Of a stretch of 64,000 nt of DNA, positions 17,758 to 26,467 are shown in pieces. The position numbers and the translations under genes are program-made. Origin of the DNA: Alkalihalobacillus pseudalcaliphilus (lineage in GTDB: Bacteria; Bacillota; Bacilli; Bacillales; Bacillaceae_D); NCBI GenBank assembly GCA_001038565.1, contig LFJO01000002.1, positions 217,909 through 281,908 on the forward strand. Direction: 5' to 3'. The notes beneath the pieces are model-generated. The model did no database searches, was not told the DNA's origin, and worked only from the letters and a program-made list of their open reading frames with translations. How positions within the stretch are numbered: the first letter of the stretch is position 1; each line of letters opens with the position of its first letter.

Positions 17758-18519
17758 TTATGATTCTCCTTGCTCTAAATATTCTTCATAAGTAAGCCCA
17801 CTATTAAAGACATCTGTAGCAAGCTCCTGACCTAAATAGCGGAAATGCCAAGGCTCATATAAATAGCCAGTAATATCTTCTTTATCTTCTGGAAAACGAA
17901 GGATAAAACCAAATGTATGAGCATGATCGGCTAACCACATTCCCTCTGCTGTTTCTCCAAACTCTTCCTTGAGTAAATAATTAACACTTTCACTCGTTAT
18001 ATCAATTGCCAAGCCAGTTTGGTGTTCGCTTTGTCCTGGTCTTGCACTAAAACGATTTGCGGCTTCTTCACCATTTTGGCTGACATATCTATTAAATAAA
18101 GCATCTTGTGTTTGGTAGGAACGATACCCTGAACGTGCATGGAGAACAAGCCCGTTATCAAGAGCAGCGGTGAACATGTCTGTAAGTGCCTTGGCAGCAG
18201 GTTCACGGAGCTGATTAATTTCAGGGTCTTCTAACACGGTTGGAACTTCTAATGTGACTAAATCTGTTGGAGCGTAGTCACTCTCAAGGTGATTCTCTTT
18301 ATTCACAAGTCTTGAAATAGAAGGATCTTCAGGCTCTTGCTCCTCGATTTCAGTGCCATCTCCTGTAGGGTTGTCCGGTTCTCCTTCATTTTCATGAACA
18401 TTTTCTTCAGGAGGGTGCTCTTCGTTTATTTCATTTTGATTCTCTTCTGGCTCATTATTGGAACAAGCAATGAGCAAGACACAAAAACATATAATACTGA
18501 TTAACTTTACTTTAATCAT
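17758..18519 (-). CDS. D-alanyl-D-alanine carboxypeptidase (VanY type), lipoprotein
   Basis: A secreted lipoprotein: a lipobox LIAC with the lipidated cysteine near residue 19, then an unusually acidic linker (Glu/Asn/Pro-rich, about residues 20-70) and a VanY/peptidase M15B domain. The zinc-binding motif SEHQTGLAIDIT and the final EPWHFRY histidine are intact, so it should trim the terminal D-Ala of peptidoglycan stem peptides. The start at 18519 has AGAAAGG upstream; an ATG at 18543 is an alternative. It is co-transcribed with the CapA-like gene. Confidence 0.85.
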   Translation of the reverse strand: MIKVKLISIICFCVLLIACSNNEPEENQNEINEEHPPEENVHENEGEPDNPTGDGTEIEEQEPEDPSISRLVNKENHLESDYAPTDLVTLEVPTVLEDPEINQLREPAAKALTDMFTAALDNGLVLHARSGYRSYQTQDALFNRYVSQNGEEAANRFSARPGQSEHQTGLAIDITSESVNYLLKEEFGETAEGMWLADHAHTFGFILRFPEDKEDITGYLYEPWHFRYLGQELATDVFNSGLTYEEYLEQGES

Positions 18520-18543
18520 AAATAATAGCAACCTTTCTAACAT

Positions 18544-19040
18544 GATAGTATAAGTATACGTGTGATTATTAAATTATTTAGTGGGTTAAATCTTAAATCT
18601 CTCTTAAATCAACTTTTTAGGAGTTTTAAAAAGAACAGACGATTAAACGACAAATATGTGCATTAATTTTAATTATAGGACTTATTTTGTAATAAGCAAT
18701 GTAACTTGTTCAAAAAAGCATGAAAAACTTATTTGATAGTTATCAAAAGTTTACTAAAGTTATGAGGAGGGTCTTACGTTGTCAAGGTAAATTTCTTTAA
18801 TCATCCTTTCAACGATTGCAATGTCGATATTATTTAAAGAAGATAATTGAACAAAAGGCTAAGTTAGATGAAAGAAAGGTAGGGTAAAAGTGTTATATAT
18901 TTCTAATTAATTTCTCACTAAGACAAATGAGTTTTAGAGAGATTTTTTAATGGGAAATCAAGAAAAGATTAGACTAATTGTTAGAAATTTCTATATAATA
19001 TAAGTTACTTGAATAAATTTTTGAAGTGGGGGGAGTAGAG
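18544..19040. other. Intergenic region with the promoter of the YiaA-like gene
   Basis: About 500 AT-rich bases. A TATAAT at 18994-18999 lies 42 bases before the ATG at 19041, with a poor -35. A SigB-like pair GTTTTA (18931) and GGGAAA (18952) with a 15-base spacer is weaker. A short frame ending near 18890 (KKIIEQKAKLDERKVG) has no start and may be a relic. Nothing else is seen. Confidence 0.4.
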
Positions 19041-19514
19041 ATGTCTGAAGATAAAGATTTAATTATTCGAAAAAATAAAACGGTTGATACGAAAAATAAA
19101 ATGGAAAGAAAAGATGGTGAACCAACCGCAGCTTTTAAAGGTGCGTCATGGGCAGCATTACTAGTTGGTGTAGGTGCTTATTTAATTGGATTATTTAATG
19201 CAACGATGGAATTAAACGAGAAAGGTTATTACTTTGCCCTTTTAATATTTGGTCTATATGCCGCCGTTTCCTTACAAAAAGCGGTAAGGGATAAGGATGA
19301 AGGTGTACCTGTTACAAATATTTATTATGGCTTGAGCTGGGTTGCTTTAATAATAGCGATATTGTTAATGGGCATTGGTTTGTATAATGCGGGCAGTATT
19401 ATTTTAAGTGAGAAGGGTTTTTACGGTATGTCGTTTGTACTTAGCTTATTTGCAGCGATTACCGTTCAAAAAAATATTCGTGATACACATCGTGCTCACG
19501 AAAGAAGTGAATGA
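19041..19514 (+). CDS. YiaA/YiaB-type inner membrane protein
   Basis: A 157-residue protein with a charged N-terminal tail of about 30 residues and two copies of a two-helix unit: GASWAALLVGVGAYLIGLFNA...KGYYFALLIFGLYAAVSLQKAVRDK, then a second unit GLSWVALIIAILLMGIGLYNA...KGFYGMSFVLSLFAAITVQKNIRD. This is the YiaAB two-helix domain arranged as an internal duplication. The role of the family is unknown. ATG 19041 follows GGGGGGAG. Two small genes follow closely on the same strand. Confidence 0.8.
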   Translation: MSEDKDLIIRKNKTVDTKNKMERKDGEPTAAFKGASWAALLVGVGAYLIGLFNATMELNEKGYYFALLIFGLYAAVSLQKAVRDKDEGVPVTNIYYGLSWVALIIAILLMGIGLYNAGSIILSEKGFYGMSFVLSLFAAITVQKNIRDTHRAHERSE

Positions 19515-19530
19515 GAGGGAGGGTCTTGTA

Positions 19531-19641
19531 GTGGATATCAGCATAGGAGTATTGTTTATCGCATTAAGTATCGCGGCATTTGGTTATTTTATCGGTGATG
19601 GTTTGAAGAATTTTCAAAATCCACAAGCAAAGAATTTATAG
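19531..19641 (+). CDS. Small membrane protein of 36 residues
   Basis: GTG at 19531 preceded by GAGGGAGGG opens a 36-codon frame: a short N-terminus, one hydrophobic helix (ISIGVLFIALSIAAFGYFIG) and a basic, Asn/Gln-rich tail. The strong ribosome binding site and its position 16 bases behind the YiaA-like gene and five bases ahead of the HTH gene argue that it is real. I do not recognise a family. Confidence 0.6.
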   Translation: MDISIGVLFIALSIAAFGYFIGDGLKNFQNPQAKNL

Positions 19642-19646
19642 AAAAA

Positions 19647-19835
19647 ATGGATGAAGCAGACGATGATAAGTATTCGTTAATTCCTGAAAAAGAAATCTAT
19701 TATTATATAGGTGTATCAAAGGAAGATGCCAAAAAATTAATACAGGATCATGCGGATATTCCACATATAAAGATTAATGGGACGAATTATTTTCCGAAAG
19801 AAAAATTGCGTCAATGGTTAAAAGAAATTGGTTAA
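19647..19835 (+). CDS. Small helix-turn-helix (excisionase/MerR-like) protein
   Basis: A 62-residue protein that resembles the small DNA-binding domains of excisionase/MerR type: IPEKEIYYYIGVSKEDAKKLIQDH is the helix-turn-helix, and IKINGTNYFPKEKLRQWLKEIG the wing plus last helix. It begins five bases behind the 36-residue membrane protein, without a strong ribosome binding site of its own, so translation is probably coupled. No integrase is nearby, so a phage role is not supported; a link to the membrane proteins upstream is more likely. Confidence 0.65.
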   Translation: MDEADDDKYSLIPEKEIYYYIGVSKEDAKKLIQDHADIPHIKINGTNYFPKEKLRQWLKEIG

Positions 19836-19994
19836 AATCATTGAAAAGATAACTTACTTAGGTTGATCTTTTATGCTTCTAAGGTCATTACTTCGTTGTT
19901 AGAGATAAAGCAATGACTCTAGGGTTAGTTTAATTTGAATAATAGGGCAATAAAAATACAAAGATATTCTATCTATCATTTTTTGGAGGGATAT

Positions 19995-21239
19995 ATGTTA
20001 CGTACAGGTGAGAAAATAAGGCAGCTACGGATTTTTCATCAGATGACACAACAGGAGCTAGTTACAGATATTTGCTCAACTGCTTACCTAAGTAAAATCG
20101 AAAAGGGTACCGTGCAACCGTCTGAAAAAGTATTAATGAAATTAGCCGATCGATTTCAAGTTCCAACGGCATTCTTAGGAACTGTGAACCATCATGAGTT
20201 AGAAAAGCGTATACAGGCTGATGTATGCCGAATAAAGAAGAAAGAATTGCCCTCAAAAGATGAGGTGGCTTACTTAAGAGTTGTTTTATTAGAGTTCCTT
20301 TCTCCAGAAGTGACGGCAGATATTTTTTTATTATTGCTTCGATATTATACGTCCAAGCACTTACTACATGAAGCAGATGAATTATATGCAGTCGCTTATA
20401 ATATGATTCAATTTGGAACCGAAAAAGACTATGAACTTTATTTGCGTTTAGGATTCTACTTTTACAGAAAGCAAGAATATACTCAGACGGACTATTATTA
20501 TACGAAATGCCTCCAAGTAGTTGATGTAGAAGATAAAAAACAACTTGGTAAGTCTTATTATAATATGAGCATAATTAAGCAACGCGTGCTTCCAGATGTG
20601 GAGACAAGTATTCTCTATTCTCAAAAAGCGTTATCATTATTTGAAGAAATTGAGGATCACATAGAAATGGGACGTACCTTAATTACGTTAGCAGTTCAAA
20701 ATATGATTAAGAAAGAATTCCAGGAAGCATTAAACTATTTAAAGCGTGCAAAGGAAGTATTAGGTGAAGAAACGGTTGGTAGCAATGGTGAGAATTATGG
20801 ACAAATGATTCAATATAATCTTGCTAGAATTTATCAGGAACAGGGTAAACTTGATGAAGCACTTCACATTTATGAACAAGACTTACGCACGAATAAGACA
20901 GTCACACGAATTTATACGATTAAACATATGATTTTGATTTATATTGAAAAGAAACATTGGGATTTAGCCTATACATATTTAATACAAGCATTTGAATTAG
21001 CAGAAACATATAAGATGAATTATATCTTATCTGAATTACATAAGATTAAGGCAGATATTTTTTGGAAGAGAGGAGATGTTGAAAAGTTTGAAGGTGAATT
21101 AAAGAAAGGGCTAGACATTGCTTTAAAGTCAAAAAATAGAAAACTAGTTACTGAGATTGCCACTCGCTTAGGAGACTACTACGTAAGTATACGTTTCTAT
21201 AAAAAGGCAGCCTATTATTATAAAAAAGCTCTTAGCTGA
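19995..21239 (+). CDS. XRE-type HTH regulator with TPR repeats (RRNPP-like)
   Basis: A 414-residue protein: N-terminal Cro/C1-type HTH (IRQLRIFHQMTQQELVTDICS, then AYLSKIEKGTVQPSEKVLMKLADRF, about residues 6-62), then a long all-helical TPR region (from about 90 to the end, with repeats such as YYTKCLQVV, YSQKALSLFEEI, YLKRAKEVL, YYKKALS). This is the layout of peptide-sensing RRNPP regulators such as PlcR, NprR and AimR. ATG 19995 has TGGAGGG upstream. No small secreted peptide gene is seen between it and the next gene, so its signal, if any, comes from elsewhere. An ABC exporter follows. Confidence 0.8.
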   Translation: MLRTGEKIRQLRIFHQMTQQELVTDICSTAYLSKIEKGTVQPSEKVLMKLADRFQVPTAFLGTVNHHELEKRIQADVCRIKKKELPSKDEVAYLRVVLLEFLSPEVTADIFLLLLRYYTSKHLLHEADELYAVAYNMIQFGTEKDYELYLRLGFYFYRKQEYTQTDYYYTKCLQVVDVEDKKQLGKSYYNMSIIKQRVLPDVETSILYSQKALSLFEEIEDHIEMGRTLITLAVQNMIKKEFQEALNYLKRAKEVLGEETVGSNGENYGQMIQYNLARIYQEQGKLDEALHIYEQDLRTNKTVTRIYTIKHMILIYIEKKHWDLAYTYLIQAFELAETYKMNYILSELHKIKADIFWKRGDVEKFEGELKKGLDIALKSKNRKLVTEIATRLGDYYVSIRFYKKAAYYYKKALS

Positions 21240-21270
21240 AACGATTAGTTAAAATCAGCTAAGAGTTTTT
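21229..21270 (+). terminator. Intrinsic terminator of the XRE-TPR gene
   Basis: Perfect 11-bp stem CTCTTAGCTGA / TCAGCTAAGAG followed by TTTTTTG; the left arm overlaps the stop codon. Confidence 0.9.
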
Positions 21271-21371
21271 TGTTTAGTTGTGCTTTTTTATTGAAAAATT
21301 AACTACTTTTATTTAACTTTTGATTATCAGTACTATAGAGCTAGGGGTCAGAATAAGTGGAGGTGAACGTG

Positions 21372-22259
21372 TTGGAGGTTATTCAGCTAAAAGATGTAAG
21401 AAAAACATATGGAGAACTTATAGCGGTCGAACGTGTTTCCTTGTCGATTCGTAAGGGAGAGGTATTTGGAGTTCTCGGTCATAATGGAGCAGGGAAGACG
21501 ACCTTGTTAGAAATGATGGAGGGTGTCCATCAGCCCGATCAAGGTGAGGTCAAGGTGATGGGAATGGATGCTCTGACCAGTCGGGCGTTTAAAGAAAAGA
21601 TAGGGGTGCAATTGCAAGCAACAAGTCTTCATCATCATTTAAAGGTAAAAGAACTATTGCGATTGTTTGCCTCTTTTTATAAGGAAGCTTTACCAATTGA
21701 GGAGTTAGTGAAAGAGTTTGAATTAGCCCCCTTGCTAAACCAATATTTTAAACGGTTATCGGGTGGTCAAAAACAAAAGGTATCTCTTGCAATAGCCGTT
21801 ATTCATAATCCAAACATTGTTTTTTTAGACGAGCCTAGCACGGGGCTTGATCCGGGTATTAGACATATTGTGTGGAAATATATTCAGAACTTTAAAAAAC
21901 AAGGAAAGACCGTTGTCATAACAACTCATTATATGGAAGAGGCTGAAAGCTTATGTGACCGAGTGGCATTAATAGAAAAAGGTAAAGTATTAACGGTAGA
22001 TACACCTAAAGAAATCATAAATGGTTTGAATATTCAGTCGAGGGTTATTTTTATTAGGCCTGAGAATTTAGATGTAGGGAAATTAACAGAAGTAAGTGGA
22101 CTCACATTTAAACATACAGGTGACAGCATTGAAGTTAAAACCAATGATGTAGAAAAAGTGATCCAGCGGCTTTATCGGTGGTCCGAAGAACAGAATTGGC
22201 AGATTGAAGGTTTAAGAATTGAGCATGGTTCATTAAATGATTATTTTAAATCACATTAA
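21372..22259 (+). CDS. ABC transporter ATP-binding protein
   Basis: A 295-residue ATPase of the drug/peptide exporter type: Walker A GHNGAGKTT, signature LSGGQKQK, Walker B IVFLDEPS, switch histidine in TTHYMEE, and a C-terminal extension of about 70 residues as in CcmA/DrrA-like proteins. Candidate starts are GTG 21357, GTG 21369 and TTG 21372; the last is best spaced behind GGAGGT. It pairs with the permease 67 bases downstream. Confidence 0.85.
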   Translation: MEVIQLKDVRKTYGELIAVERVSLSIRKGEVFGVLGHNGAGKTTLLEMMEGVHQPDQGEVKVMGMDALTSRAFKEKIGVQLQATSLHHHLKVKELLRLFASFYKEALPIEELVKEFELAPLLNQYFKRLSGGQKQKVSLAIAVIHNPNIVFLDEPSTGLDPGIRHIVWKYIQNFKKQGKTVVITTHYMEEAESLCDRVALIEKGKVLTVDTPKEIINGLNIQSRVIFIRPENLDVGKLTEVSGLTFKHTGDSIEVKTNDVEKVIQRLYRWSEEQNWQIEGLRIEHGSLNDYFKSH

Positions 22260-22326
22260 AAGAGTTAACGTGGCTTTTAGATAAGCTTAATAACCGAACA
22301 TTATGAAACGGGAAGGGAGTTTTAAG

Positions 22327-23073
22327 ATGAATACCGTCTTTCAGTTAACACGTACTGAATTAATCGTATATTTTAGGGATTGGCAAGCTGCTTTTTGGAC
22401 TTTTTTCTTTAACCTGATTATTTTGTTCGTTTTTGGTTGGGTATTTGGAAATGAACCAGGTGGTATGGGTGGTGAGTTTGGTTTTGTCGATATGTTTTTA
22501 CCGGGGTTAATTGGTATATCTATCGTGGCGATTGCTGTTTTTACAATTGGTTCTAGTGTTGTTGAATATCGAGAGCGTGCTGTTTTGAAAAGGTATTTGG
22601 TTACTCCTGTAAAGCCTGAACAATTAATAAGTAGCTTTTTGTTACTAGGGTTCTTACTGCTACTTATGAATGCACTAATAAGTATTGTTGCAGCCATATT
22701 TATTTTCGGTGCACCGTTACCGGCGAATCCAACTGGAGTTGCTGTGGCCACCATGTTGTCTGCATTAGCTTTTTATTCAATTGCCTTTCTTTTGTTTAGT
22801 TTCGTTAAAACGGTTAAGGCAGCAGGTGCGATAGCCGCTATTATTCTAAACTTTTCGATGATCTTATCAGGTGCTTTTTTGCCGCTTGAAATTTTTCCGA
22901 CATTTATTCAATACATAACCTATATAAATCCGTTGATGTATACGGTTGATGTCTTGCAAGGAATGTGGTTGACGGGTGATTCTTTCCGTGATCATTACCT
23001 TCATTTATCGGTGTTAACTACGATGTTTATGGTTGCTTCTTTTTTAGCTAGTCGTTTCTTTAGATGGGTGTAA
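22327..23073 (+). CDS. ABC-2 type transporter permease
   Basis: A 248-residue membrane protein of the ABC-2 type with about six helices; the region NFSMILSGAFLPLEIFPTFIQYITYINPLMYTVD is split here as the family-specific stretch before the last helices. ATG 22327 has AAGGGAG eight bases upstream. It forms an exporter with the ATPase gene just before it; substrate unknown (lipid, antibiotic or peptide). Confidence 0.85.
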   Translation: MNTVFQLTRTELIVYFRDWQAAFWTFFFNLIILFVFGWVFGNEPGGMGGEFGFVDMFLPGLIGISIVAIAVFTIGSSVVEYRERAVLKRYLVTPVKPEQLISSFLLLGFLLLLMNALISIVAAIFIFGAPLPANPTGVAVATMLSALAFYSIAFLLFSFVKTVKAAGAIAAIILNFSMILSGAFLPLEIFPTFIQYITYINPLMYTVDVLQGMWLTGDSFRDHYLHLSVLTTMFMVASFLASRFFRWV

Positions 23074-23168
23074 ATTAAGTAAACAAGGGTTAGTTTTATT
23101 TATTCAATCATATCCCATTAAACCAAAAAATTATGTCAATCTACCACGATGTCATTTATATACCTAAA

Positions 23169-23250
23169 TTCTATGACTTTTTCGGGAAAGTCATAGAATA
23201 TAGAAGAATTACATCAAATAGGACTATTGTATAATCTGATAGTCCTATTT
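23169..23250 (+). terminator. Two hairpins behind the ABC permease
   Basis: First stem TTCTATGACTTT / AAAGTCATAGAA (23169-23198); second stem AAATAGGACTAT / ATAGTCCTATTT (23216-23250), followed by an AT-rich run. One or both should end the exporter transcript. Confidence 0.7.
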
Positions 23251-23373
23251 ATTATAATTATGACTAATAGAAAATGAGAATTGTAAGCATATGTGCTTAT
23301 AGTTCTTTTTTTGTTGGTTTATGATAGCCCTAAAGTAATAGTTCAGAGGGTGGTAAGAGGGGAGAGTTTTTGT

Positions 23374-23925
23374 ATGTATAAGCTAGTAGAGAATAAGGAT
23401 ATGTTAGATTTATTTCATCAAATTAAGGAAGTCTCTTGGCAAGGTAAGGGTTTTGAAATGGAATTAGGCAAACCTGGTTCTGATTTATATTTGATTTATA
23501 CGGAAGATAAAATCCCTGGGGGAACATTTGAATTTACGCCTTATGAATGGAATACACGACCGTTTATTAGGGAATTGTTTGATACCGTTATTATGAAAGA
23601 CATGAAAGTCGTAGAGATTGATAGCTTCTCTGTCTTGCCAGAATACCGAGGGAAGTTAGGGAGAAAGATATTATGTCTTCTGATAGAGTACGCTCAAACG
23701 AAGGGGTACACACATGCCATTGGTATCGCAGACCCGTCCGTTTTTCGTTCATTTCAAGAAACGTACCAAATTCCATGTCAGCAAGTAGCAGAGGAGATCT
23801 GGTATAAAGGTGATCATGTCATTCCGACTTTATTTCATTTAAAAGAGGTCTATCATAACCTTCATGATCCGAAATATGATTGGTTTACAAAGCCAACAGG
23901 ACTAAGAGAAGAGGTATTAAAATAG
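23374..23925 (+). CDS. GNAT-like acetyltransferase
   Basis: A 183-residue protein with a recognisable acetyl-CoA-binding core: [33 protein letters not shown] followed by a strand and helix ([17 protein letters not shown]). The preceding residues fit a GNAT fold of the type also seen in acyl-homoserine-lactone-synthase-like proteins, but a defined substrate cannot be given. ATG 23374 has a GAGGGGAGAG ribosome binding site. Its stop codon overlaps the GTG start of the chemotaxis receptor gene, so they are one unit. Confidence 0.7.
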   Translation: MYKLVENKDMLDLFHQIKEVSWQGKGFEMELGKPGSDLYLIYTEDKIPGGTFEFTPYEWNTRPFIRELFDTVIMKDMKVVEIDSFSVLPEYRGKLGRKILCLLIEYAQTKGYTHAIGIADPSVFRSFQETYQIPCQQVAEEIWYKGDHVIPTLFHLKEVYHNLHDPKYDWFTKPTGLREEVLK

Positions 23926-25394
23926 TGGATATTGATTTATTAAAGCGTAGAAATAACTGGGTCGTTTCTGTATTTGCTGGAACGATAACGATCGTTCAAT
24001 TACTAAATTTTATAATGGGAATCCCCATCTCATTTGTTTTAACGGTTTTAGGTATCCTTTATGGCGTATTAGCACCTTTTGCTTTATTATCAAACTTACC
24101 GAAGCTTGATCAAAGTATGGCACCACTCATGAAATATTTTAATTTAGTTGTGATTGGTATTTTTATGTTCGTTGTAATATGGTTAGACCCCCATATGATT
24201 AATATTATGAGTTTGTATTTTTTTGTAGCTGTCATGGGAATCTATCAAGATAAATTAGTAAATATATTAACATTAGTTACGGTATTATCGATTTTAATTT
24301 ATTTCTTTTTTACCGCGGGAGACATCATTTTCCCACATATGGTTACGGCTGATTTATTTTATTATATATTAACGTTTTGTTTTGTTTCGGTATCTTGTTT
24401 TATGCAAGCTATTTTTAATAATAAAATACAAAAAGAAAATGAAATCCAAAAGCAAAATGCTTTAGAGGCAAAAGAGCATGTTGAGGATATGTTAAAACGA
24501 GTCAATGAATCGATTCAGTCACTTGGTCTTTATCAAGAGGAATTAAATAAAACGAGTGATGTTGCGAGTAAGCAGTCCTCTAATATTGTGGAATCGATTA
24601 GGAAGACGATTGATAATTTTGACGTACAGACTTCACAAAACCAGGAGATGTTAAGTGAAATGTCGACAACGAATAATCAAGTTGACGATATGACGCGCTC
24701 TGCAACAGATATGCATAATTATGTGGAATCTACAAAGGAAGCGAACACAGAAAGTCGAGAAAGACTAGATACATTAGAACATGATCTAGCTATTTTTAAT
24801 GACAATATCCAAAATACGGTTATCTTTATGCAAGAGTTACATGCGGAAACTGAAAATATTGAAAAGATAATTGAGGCTATTTCTAACATTTCTGCTCAAA
24901 CCAATTTATTAGCTTTAAATGCAACGATTGAGGCGGCTCGGGCAGGGGAATATGGAAAAGGATTTGCGGTCGTTGCGAATGAAGTTCGTAAGCTAGCAGA
25001 GTCATCGAAAGAATCATCGGAATCAATCGCTCAATTACTGATGTCAATTAGAGGTAAGATTTCTTTAGCTGCTGATACGATTTCAAAGTCACAAGATTCG
25101 ATTGAAAAAAATAGAGATGGTATGGAAGAAGTACGAGCGATTTTTTCTAATGTTGATCATTACATGGAGAATTTCTCTGAACAGACGAATTATTTGCGTA
25201 GCTTTATTGAAAATGTACAAGCGATGATGCAAGAAGTGGAAGCGAAAGCTGAAGCTGGGGCAACGATGACGGATATAAATTCTACTAATTTACAAGAAGT
25301 ACTTGAACTAGTTTCTAATCAAGATAAACAGATTACATCGTTGTCGAAGGGCTTTTCTAATATTGAAGATAGAATGCGAGAGTTGACGAGATAA
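23925..25394 (+). CDS. Methyl-accepting chemotaxis protein
   Basis: A 489-residue receptor. About six hydrophobic helices in the first 180 residues form a membrane sensor with almost no external loop domain and no clear HAMP. The cytoplasmic part is a coiled coil with the canonical hairpin tip [20 protein letters not shown] followed by [18 protein letters not shown], which couples to CheA/CheW. The sixth position of the tip is Thr where most receptors have Ala. GTG 23925 overlaps the previous stop by one base. It may sense a membrane or lipophilic signal. Confidence 0.9.
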   Translation: MDIDLLKRRNNWVVSVFAGTITIVQLLNFIMGIPISFVLTVLGILYGVLAPFALLSNLPKLDQSMAPLMKYFNLVVIGIFMFVVIWLDPHMINIMSLYFFVAVMGIYQDKLVNILTLVTVLSILIYFFFTAGDIIFPHMVTADLFYYILTFCFVSVSCFMQAIFNNKIQKENEIQKQNALEAKEHVEDMLKRVNESIQSLGLYQEELNKTSDVASKQSSNIVESIRKTIDNFDVQTSQNQEMLSEMSTTNNQVDDMTRSATDMHNYVESTKEANTESRERLDTLEHDLAIFNDNIQNTVIFMQELHAETENIEKIIEAISNISAQTNLLALNATIEAARAGEYGKGFAVVANEVRKLAESSKESSESIAQLLMSIRGKISLAADTISKSQDSIEKNRDGMEEVRAIFSNVDHYMENFSEQTNYLRSFIENVQAMMQEVEAKAEAGATMTDINSTNLQEVLELVSNQDKQITSLSKGFSNIEDRMRELTR

Positions 25395-25406
25395 TTCATG
25401 GGGTTT

Positions 25407-25743
25407 GTATGAAAGTGTACGAAAAGCAATATGCGGAGTTCTACTCGTCGCTCCCGAAAATCATGCTCCGCGTCCTGCGGGGTGGCGCTGAGCTAATCGG
25501 CTACGCCGCTGGATCTCAGCTCTGCCACTACGTCCCGCGGGAGTCTCCGCATGTTTTCGTCCGCTGGGTTTCTGCTAATTCTCAAGTGCTCAAAACAATC
25601 TAACACCATTCATTTAAAATGAAAATGAACAAAAACTAATTGAATGAAGTTCCAACAGTCAAAGTGCCAAACCCAACTTTGATTTTTGTTGGTGTCGGAG
25701 CCGTTTTTGGGCTCCGACATGGGCGTTTTGTATGAAAGTGTAC
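25407..25743. repeat. Modular intergenic repeat, copy A (type 1)
   Basis: A module of relatively high GC content bounded by the identical box GTATGAAAGTGTAC (25407-25420 and 25730-25743). ATGCGGAG near 25430 pairs with CTCCGCAT near 25550 and encloses further pairing arms (GTGGC GCTGAG with CTCAGC tct GCCAC), so about 120 bases fold into one rod. Then come a palindrome TTCATTT-a-AAATGAA, a conserved AT-rich run, and a perfect 10-bp stem TGTCGGAGCC / GGCTCCGACA at 25693-25719. An open frame inside (25409-25603) is an artefact of the repeat. It lies between convergent genes. Confidence 0.8.
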
Positions 25744-25905
25744 TTAGGGGCGATAGTTTGTGCCGTGAAGTTAGCTCGTCATCCATCTCTCGATAGATGA
25801 CCTAAACAGGACAGTGCTCCCTGTTTGTGCGGCTGACTCCTGATGGTGATGGAGTTGTAATAAGTGCCAACTGTTTAAGCAGTTAGGCACTACTGTATTT
25901 ATTAT
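25730..25905. repeat. Modular intergenic repeat, copy A2 (type 2)
   Basis: Begins with the second GTATGAAAGTGTAC box. Its body (GGGGCGATAG...GTGCC, then GAAGTTAGCTCGTC, GGACAGTGC, TCCTGATGGTGAT) is clearly homologous to 41570-41680 but unlike the type 1 body. Short stems are visible (AACAGG/CCTGTT, ACTCC/GGAGT). It ends in a stem GTGCCAACTG / CAGTTaGGCAC at 25863-25890, which may terminate transcription from the chemotaxis gene. Confidence 0.7.
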
Positions 25906-25940
25906 TGGTGGAAGAGTGAATGGGACACCGAAGCCTTGAC

Positions 25941-26396
25941 TCACCGCTCTTGACTTCGGGTAACGGTTTCTAGGAGTTGTATTTCGACGTTCCCTTGTAA
26001 AGCACGGCTGATCATGCATGATTTTTCTGCTTTGGCTGCTAGCTTGTGAGCAAGATTAATATCTTTTTCTGTAGCCGTTTCTTTTAAGGTGATTATCGGT
26101 CGGTGGATGATTTTTTTGTAAGTGATCACACCGTTCGTTACATCGACAATTCCCTCTGCTGTCATGGTTAAGTTGTGTTTATCTAACTGGCTGCGTTGCA
26201 TTATAGCTGCAAGTGTAATGATATAGCAGGTGGCAGCTGCACCGAGTAACATTTCGTCTGGATTCGTTCCTATTTCTGGACCATCCATTTCTTTAGGAAT
26301 AGAGACTTGTGTTTGCAGGTTTTTCATACTGATTTCGCCTACGTCATTACGTAAGCCTGGCCAGGTTGCCTGTAAATGAAAGCTATGTTCGGCCAA
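25941..26396 (-). CDS. OsmC/Ohr family protein
   Basis: A 151-residue OsmC-type protein. The two redox cysteines are present: Cys57 in LGAAATCYII and Cys127 in AEKSCMIS, along with the conserved NPDEMLLGA loop, so it can act as a thiol peroxidase on organic hydroperoxides. The frame is open for seven more codons, but TTG 26396 stands seven bases behind AAAGGAG and gives the normal N-terminus. It lies 70 bases downstream of the tetR gene on the same strand and may be regulated by it. Confidence 0.85.
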   Translation of the reverse strand: MAEHSFHLQATWPGLRNDVGEISMKNLQTQVSIPKEMDGPEIGTNPDEMLLGAAATCYIITLAAIMQRSQLDKHNLTMTAEGIVDVTNGVITYKKIIHRPIITLKETATEKDINLAHKLAAKAEKSCMISRALQGNVEIQLLETVTRSQER

Positions 26397-26467
26397 AGTT
26401 TGTCTCCTTTCTGACAATCACTGAAGTACATATGTTTTTGGTGTTTATTTATTTCCAATGAGAATCC

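Noticed and set aside
19647..19835. Phage excisionase marking a prophage or integrative element
   Set aside because: No integrase, attachment-site repeats or structural phage genes occur in the window; only a fold-level resemblance.
25409..25603. 64-codon open frame on the plus strand
   Set aside because: It lies wholly within repeat copy A, follows the hairpin arms and is not preserved in the other copies.
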